DNA from: an uncultured Streptomyces sp.
GTDB taxonomy: Bacteria; Actinomycetota; Actinomycetes; Streptomycetales; Streptomycetaceae
Length of the DNA: 10,755 bases
Reading direction: 5' to 3'
NCBI GenBank assembly: GCA_946480485.1
Contig: CAMLJW010000155.1
Coordinates: 1-10,755, forward strand
Positions within the stretch are counted from its first letter, which is position 1, and each line of letters begins with the position of its first letter. The position numbers were made by a program, and so were the translations under genes. Shown here piece after piece: positions 7,554 through 10,755 of this stretch. The notes under the pieces are model-generated. The model did no database searches and was not told the origin of the DNA. It saw only the letters and a program-made list of their open reading frames with translations.

Positions 7554-7580
7554 TTCACATCCTGACTTCATGAATAGAAC
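7554..7580 (+). promoter_or_regulatory. Candidate promoter for the decarboxylase gene
   Basis: TTCACA (7554-7559) and TAGAAC (7575-7580), 15 bases apart. The -10 resembles the Streptomyces TAGAAT type, but the spacing is short. Transcription would start near 7587, about 50 bases before the preferred ATG. It overlaps the divergent hut promoter. Confidence 0.33.
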
Positions 7581-7587
7581 TAGTCAA
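7559..7587 (-). promoter_or_regulatory. Probable promoter of the hut operon
   Basis: On the minus strand TTGACT (7587 to 7582), 17 bases, then CAGGAT (7564 to 7559). This matches the Streptomyces housekeeping pattern TTGAC..., N17-18, TAGGAT in all but one base of each box. Transcription would start near 7552, giving a leader of about 45 bases that carries the strong hutU SD. Confidence 0.55.
7567..7574. promoter_or_regulatory. TTCATGAA palindrome between divergent promoters, candidate operator
   Basis: A perfect 8-bp palindrome in the spacers of both divergent promoter candidates. Its half CATGAAT recurs as a direct copy at 7526-7532, in the hutU leader, 43 bases away, and ATTCA at 7553-7557 is inverted relative to TGAAT at 7571-7575. 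The region is notably AT-rich for this genome. A regulator bound here could affect both transcription units. Confidence 0.38.
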
Positions 7588-7635
7588 CACGTTCTTGCGC
7601 CCGCATGGGCGCGGCGCGGGTGTTTGGCTGGATGT

Positions 7636-9021
7636 ATGGCGGCATACACAGGGGACACGGACCCGACGGGCGAGGCGCGACACGCGGCGGCGGACGGGGG
7701 CGCGCGGAGGGACGAGGCCGTCCATGCGGCCGTGGGACAGGGGCTCGTCGGCCCCGCCACCCCCATCATCGGGCTCCTCGACGTCACCGGCATCCGCACC
7801 TCGGCGGCGGAGCTGCGCGCGGCCTTCGACGCGGCGGTCGCACCTGGCACGCCCGTCCTGCACGCGTTCGCGGTGAAGGCGACCCCGCTCGTGCCGGTAC
7901 TGCGGCTGCTGCACAAGGAGGGCATCGGCGCAGAGGCCGCGAGCCCCGGCGAGCTGGCCCTTGCCCGCGCGGCCGGCGTGCCCCCGTCCCACACGGTCCT
8001 CGACTCCCCCGCCAAGACGTCGGCCGATCTGCGCGAGGCGCTCGCGCTGGGCGTCGCGGTCAACGCGGACAACCCGCAGGAGCTGGCCCGCATCGACCGA
8101 CTCGTCCAGTCCGCGGCAACCCGCTCACCTCTGGGGCTGCGGGTGAACGCGCAGGTCGGTGCGGGTTCGATCGGTGCGCTGTCCACGGCGACGGCGACCT
8201 CGAAGTTCGGGGTCGCGTTGCGGGACGAGGGGGCGCGCGAGTGGGTCGTACACGCGTATCTGGACCGGCCGTGGCTGACCCGGCTGCACGCGCACCACGG
8301 CTCGCAGGGAATGCCGCTGGAGCTGATGGCGCGCGGGGCGGCGGAGACGTACGGGCTCGCCGAGGAGATCAACGCGCGCGCCGGGTGGCGGCAGATCGAC
8401 ACGATCGACATCGGCGGCGGGCTGCCGGTGAACTTCGCGTCGGATGCCCGAACGCCGACATACGGGCAGTACGCGCGGCTGCTGGCGACGACGGTGCCAG
8501 GGCTGTTCGGCGGGCGGTACGGCCTGGTCACGGAGTTCGGGCGGTCGCTGCTGGCCAAGCACGGGGTGGTGCTGGCACGGGTCGAGTACGCGAAGACGGC
8601 CGGGGGGCGGGCGATCGCGGTGACGCACGCGGGGGTGCAGGTGGCGGCCCGCACGGTCTACGCGCCCGCGCTGTGGCCGCTGCGGGTGGGCGCGTACGAC
8701 GCGACGGGGCGCCCGAAGCAGGGGCCCGACGTCGTGCAGGACGTGGCGGGGCCGGCCTGCTTCACGGGTGATCTGCTGGCCGAGGGGCGTTCGATGCCGT
8801 TGCTCGAACAGGGCGACTACGCGGCCGTGCTGGACACGGGGGCGTACTACTTCGCACACCACTACGCGTACAACTCGCTTGCGCGGCCAGGTGTTTACGG
8901 GTTCGGGCCGGGGCCGGAGGGCGGGGTGCGGTTCGCCGTCGTGCGGGCGCCGCAGACGCTGGAGGAGATCGTGGCGGAGTCGGGCGGGGCGCACGCGGCA
9001 GCGCTGACCGGCACGCTGTGA
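7636..9021 (+). CDS. PLP-dependent fold-type III decarboxylase, diaminopimelate decarboxylase-like
   Basis: 461-aa enzyme with an alanine-racemase-like barrel and a C-terminal beta domain. The PLP lysine is Lys81 in FAVKATPLVP. Barrel motifs follow: SKFGV (189-193), HHGSQG (220-225), the phosphate-binding IDIGGGLPVNF (257-267), and TEFGR (299-303). The C-terminal substrate motif is CFTGDLLAEG (375-384), with the partner tyrosine region DTGAYYFAHHYAYN (400-413). DAP decarboxylases usually have EPGR and CESGD at these two sites, so the pocket differs and the substrate is probably not meso-DAP; a Y4yA-type PLP enzyme is another possible name. The ATG at 7636 is chosen because earlier in-frame ATGs (7531, 7570) fall within the AT-rich promoter region; its SD is weak. 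Divergent from the hut operon and followed by an APC permease 114 bases on. Confidence 0.85.
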   Translation: MAAYTGDTDPTGEARHAAADGGARRDEAVHAAVGQGLVGPATPIIGLLDVTGIRTSAAELRAAFDAAVAPGTPVLHAFAVKATPLVPVLRLLHKEGIGAEAASPGELALARAAGVPPSHTVLDSPAKTSADLREALALGVAVNADNPQELARIDRLVQSAATRSPLGLRVNAQVGAGSIGALSTATATSKFGVALRDEGAREWVVHAYLDRPWLTRLHAHHGSQGMPLELMARGAAETYGLAEEINARAGWRQIDTIDIGGGLPVNFASDARTPTYGQYARLLATTVPGLFGGRYGLVTEFGRSLLAKHGVVLARVEYAKTAGGRAIAVTHAGVQVAARTVYAPALWPLRVGAYDATGRPKQGPDVVQDVAGPACFTGDLLAEGRSMPLLEQGDYAAVLDTGAYYFAHHYAYNSLARPGVYGFGPGPEGGVRFAVVRAPQTLEEIVAESGGAHAAALTGTL

Positions 9022-9038
9022 AGTGCTCACACGGGTGA

Positions 9039-9057
9039 ACCTCTGATGCACCTCTGA
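9039..9057. repeat. Tandem direct repeat with 11-bp period upstream of the permease
   Basis: ACCTCTGA occurs at 9039-9046 and again at 9050-9057, an 11-bp period close to one helical turn. On the minus strand this reads as repeated TCAGAGGT. Such spacing is typical of tandem sites for OmpR/PhoP-type regulators, but it does not match the PHO box well. Candidate operator for the permease gene. Confidence 0.35.
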
Positions 9058-9064
9058 ACTTCGG

Positions 9065-9083
9065 CCCCGCGCGCATCCCGGGG
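9065..9083 (+). terminator. Hairpin between decarboxylase and permease genes
   Basis: CCCCG (9065-9069) pairs with CGGGG (9079-9083) around a nine-base loop, 44 bases past the decarboxylase stop. Allowing a bulged G adds another G-C pair. It may be a partial terminator that separates the two genes; no T tract. Confidence 0.3.
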
Positions 9084-9122
9084 GCACCATCGGGCAGAAC
9101 TCCCTCGAATGGATCATCAATC

Positions 9123-9130
9123 GGGGGAGG
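9123..9130 (+). promoter_or_regulatory. RBS indicating a TTG start for the permease
   Basis: GGGGGAGG ends five bases before the TTG at 9136. The in-frame ATG at 9109 has no SD and would place this SD inside the coding sequence, so TTG is preferred. Confidence 0.7.
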
Positions 9131-9135
9131 TTCTC

Positions 9136-10593
9136 TTGTCCACCACCGAATCCAGCAGCGGCGCGCAGTCACCCGCCGGGGAACCGGCACTCAAACGCGC
9201 CATCGGCCCCAAGCTCCTGATTCTCTTCGTGATCGGCGACATCCTCGGGACCGGCATCTACGCCACCATGGGCAACGTCGCCGGGAAGGTCGGAGGAGCG
9301 CTGTGGCTGCCGTTCGTCATCGGCTTCGTCGTGGCGATCCTGACGGCGGCGTCGTACGTCGAACTCGTCGGCAAGTACCCGCAGGCGGCCGGGGCGGCTC
9401 TCTACACGCAGAAGGCGTTCAAGGTCCCCTTCCTGACCTTCATCGTCGCGTTCATGGTGATGTGCTCGGGCCTGTCGTCCGCGAGTGCGGCGGCCCGTGC
9501 GTTCAGCGGTGACTATCTGGCCGAGCTGACGGGCGACGCGCTGCCGCCGACACTCATCGCCATCTGCTTCATCCTGCTCCTCGCCGCGCTGAACCTGCGG
9601 GGCGTCTCGGAGTCGGTGAAGACGAATGTGATCCTGACCCTGGTCGAGCTGACGGGCCTGCTGATCATCCTCTCGATCGGCGCGTACGCCGTGATGACGG
9701 GCGACGGGGAGCCGTCCCGGCTGACCGAGTTCGAGGCGAGTGGCACCGGGTCCGCCCTGATCACCAGCGTGCTGGGAGCCACGGCCCTGGGCTTCTTCGC
9801 GTTCGTGGGCTTCGAGGATTCCGTCAACATGGCGGAGGAGACGCAGGATCCCGTACGCACCTTCCCGCGGGCGATCTTCATCGGGGTGACGGTGACCGGC
9901 ACCATCTACGTGCTGGTGGCGCTCGTGTCGTCACTTCTGGTCGACCAAAAGGTGCTGGAAGGATCCAGCGGCCCGCTCCTGGAGGTCGTGAAGGCGGGCG
10001 GCGTCGACTTCCCGCACAAGCTTTTCGCGCTTATCGCGCTGTTCGCCGTCACCAACTCCGCGCTGATCAACATCATGATGGCCTCGCGACTCTGCTACGG
10101 CATGGCCAACGAACGTATCCTGCCCCGTGGCATGGGCCGCGTTCTGCGCCGCCGCCGCACCCCCGTCGCCGGCATCGTCTTCGTGTCACTGCTGGCGATC
10201 GGCCTGGTCTCGACGGGCGAGATCGAGGGCCTGGGCGACACGACGGCGTTCCTGCTCCTGTGTGTGTTCGCCGTGGTCAACATCGCGGTCCTCGTCCTGC
10301 GCCGCGACCCCGTGGACCACACCCACTTCCGCACCCCCACCGCCCTCCCGGTCCTCGGCGCCCTCACCGCCCTGATCCTCGCCAGCCCGCTGGCCGACCG
10401 CCCGGCGGACGTATACATCCGCGCGGGAGTCCTGCTGGCGATCGGCGTGGTCCTGTGGGCGGTGAACAAGGTGGTGCTGCGGGTACGGGGGGGAGGAATA
10501 GCAGAGGGGGAGCAAGCTGGAAGAGGCGTTGGCGACCCGGAGGCGGAGGGGCGTCCTGCGGCCGCCGACGGCGACCGCGACGGCGACGGCTAG
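9136..10593 (+). CDS. APC-superfamily amino-acid permease
   Basis: 485-aa integral membrane transporter. After a short polar N-terminus (1-25), about twelve hydrophobic segments can be followed to residue 450. TM1 carries the unwound substrate-site motif GDILGTGIYATMG (34-46), and TM6 plus its following loop reads GFFAFVGFEDSVNMAEETQDPVR in two blocks (219-241), the diagnostic EE..DP.R motif of the family. A charged RRRRTPV loop (338-344) and a Gly/Asp-rich hydrophilic tail (about 451-485) end the protein. The substrate is not readable; neighbours point to an amino acid or amine, either histidine or urocanate for the hut operon or the substrate/product of the upstream decarboxylase. The TTG start at 9136 is preferred on RBS grounds over ATG at 9109. 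It may be co-transcribed with the decarboxylase, though a hairpin and direct repeats in the 114-bp gap argue for some separate control. Confidence 0.92.
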   Translation: MSTTESSSGAQSPAGEPALKRAIGPKLLILFVIGDILGTGIYATMGNVAGKVGGALWLPFVIGFVVAILTAASYVELVGKYPQAAGAALYTQKAFKVPFLTFIVAFMVMCSGLSSASAAARAFSGDYLAELTGDALPPTLIAICFILLLAALNLRGVSESVKTNVILTLVELTGLLIILSIGAYAVMTGDGEPSRLTEFEASGTGSALITSVLGATALGFFAFVGFEDSVNMAEETQDPVRTFPRAIFIGVTVTGTIYVLVALVSSLLVDQKVLEGSSGPLLEVVKAGGVDFPHKLFALIALFAVTNSALINIMMASRLCYGMANERILPRGMGRVLRRRRTPVAGIVFVSLLAIGLVSTGEIEGLGDTTAFLLLCVFAVVNIAVLVLRRDPVDHTHFRTPTALPVLGALTALILASPLADRPADVYIRAGVLLAIGVVLWAVNKVVLRVRGGGIAEGEQAGRGVGDPEAEGRPAAADGDRDGDG

Positions 10594-10595
10594 CA

Positions 10596-10639
10596 ACCCC
10601 TGCAGGAAACCCGCACGGGACCAACAAGGCCGCAGGGGT
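10596..10639 (+). terminator. Long-loop hairpin after the permease
   Basis: ACCCCTGC (10596-10603) is an exact inverted copy of GCAGGGGT (10632-10639), starting two bases past the permease stop. The 28-base loop contains a small CCCG/CGGG repeat. This probably ends the permease transcript. Confidence 0.45.
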
Positions 10640-10755
10640 CGGGCGCGTCTGGGGCGCGGGTGGGAGAACCGCCCTCCGGGGGCCAGGGCACACGACCGAC
10701 CAGCGGCAGCCGCCCCGCTACACCAGTACGTCCCCCCGACGCCGCGCCCCACCGG
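10640..10755. other. Non-coding right edge
   Basis: GC-rich intergenic DNA with no convincing start codon or SD on either strand. A small GCCCT/AGGGC hairpin (10671-10675 with 10685-10689, nine-base loop) may be a second terminator. Confidence 0.4.

Noticed and set aside
7605..8771. 388-codon plus-strand frame within the decarboxylase
   Set aside because: Same strand, shifted frame, Arg/Gly/Ala-rich shadow of the PLP enzyme.
9029..9057. PHO box on the minus strand (GTTCACC-like repeats)
   Set aside because: Two GTTCA copies occur, but 19 bases apart instead of a multiple of 11, and the remaining bases do not fit the 11-nt unit.
10186..10752. 188-codon minus-strand frame at the right edge
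   Set aside because: It mostly lies antisense to the permease, and the part beyond is GC-rich non-coding DNA with hairpins and no SD.
1..10755. CRISPR arrays, tRNA/rRNA genes, insertion sequences, prophage genes
   Set aside because: No regularly spaced repeats, tRNA cloverleaf, transposase or integrase frame, or terminal inverted repeats were seen.

Overview
The window looks like chromosomal DNA from a Streptomyces or close relative. GC is very high, and real genes show strong G/C preference at third codon positions. GTG and TTG starts occur, Shine-Dalgarno (SD) sites are strong, and a SigB/SigF-type sigma factor sits beside an anti-anti-sigma (STAS) gene. From memory, the order STAS / sigma / histidine-utilisation genes resembles the sigI-hut neighbourhood of S. 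coelicolor; this was not checked by alignment.

Left part (1-1993). A STAS-domain anti-sigma factor antagonist (minus strand, 251-619) diverges from a SigB/F/G-family sigma factor (plus strand, 869-1765). A promoter-like GTTT-N14-GGGTGT element lies upstream of the STAS gene. At the left edge, a very good SD followed by ATG suggests that another minus-strand gene starts at position 5 and leaves the window. It is preceded by a 37-codon small reading frame whose start region is enclosed by inverted repeats, so this could be an attenuator-like leader. Between the sigma gene and the hut cluster lie terminator-type hairpins and a short stretch (1921-1980) that looks like the 3' end of a lost gene.

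Centre (1994-7507, minus strand). A compact histidine-degradation operon runs hutU (urocanase), an M20-family AllC-like amidohydrolase, hutF (formimidoylglutamate deiminase), hutI (imidazolonepropionase). The first two junctions are 4-bp GTGA overlaps. The route implied is urocanate to imidazolonepropionate to formiminoglutamate to formylglutamate to glutamate. No hutG-type deformylase is present, and the AllC-like enzyme sits where one would be expected. hutH is not in the window. A promoter for the operon (TTGACT-N17-CAGGAT) can be read just upstream of hutU.

Right part (7636-10755, plus strand). Divergent from hutU is a PLP fold-type III decarboxylase related to diaminopimelate decarboxylase, followed by a 12-TM-type APC amino-acid permease that probably starts at TTG. 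A decarboxylase next to an APC transporter resembles amino acid/amine exchange pairs, but the substrate cannot be read from the sequence. No tRNA, rRNA, CRISPR array, insertion sequence or phage gene was seen.
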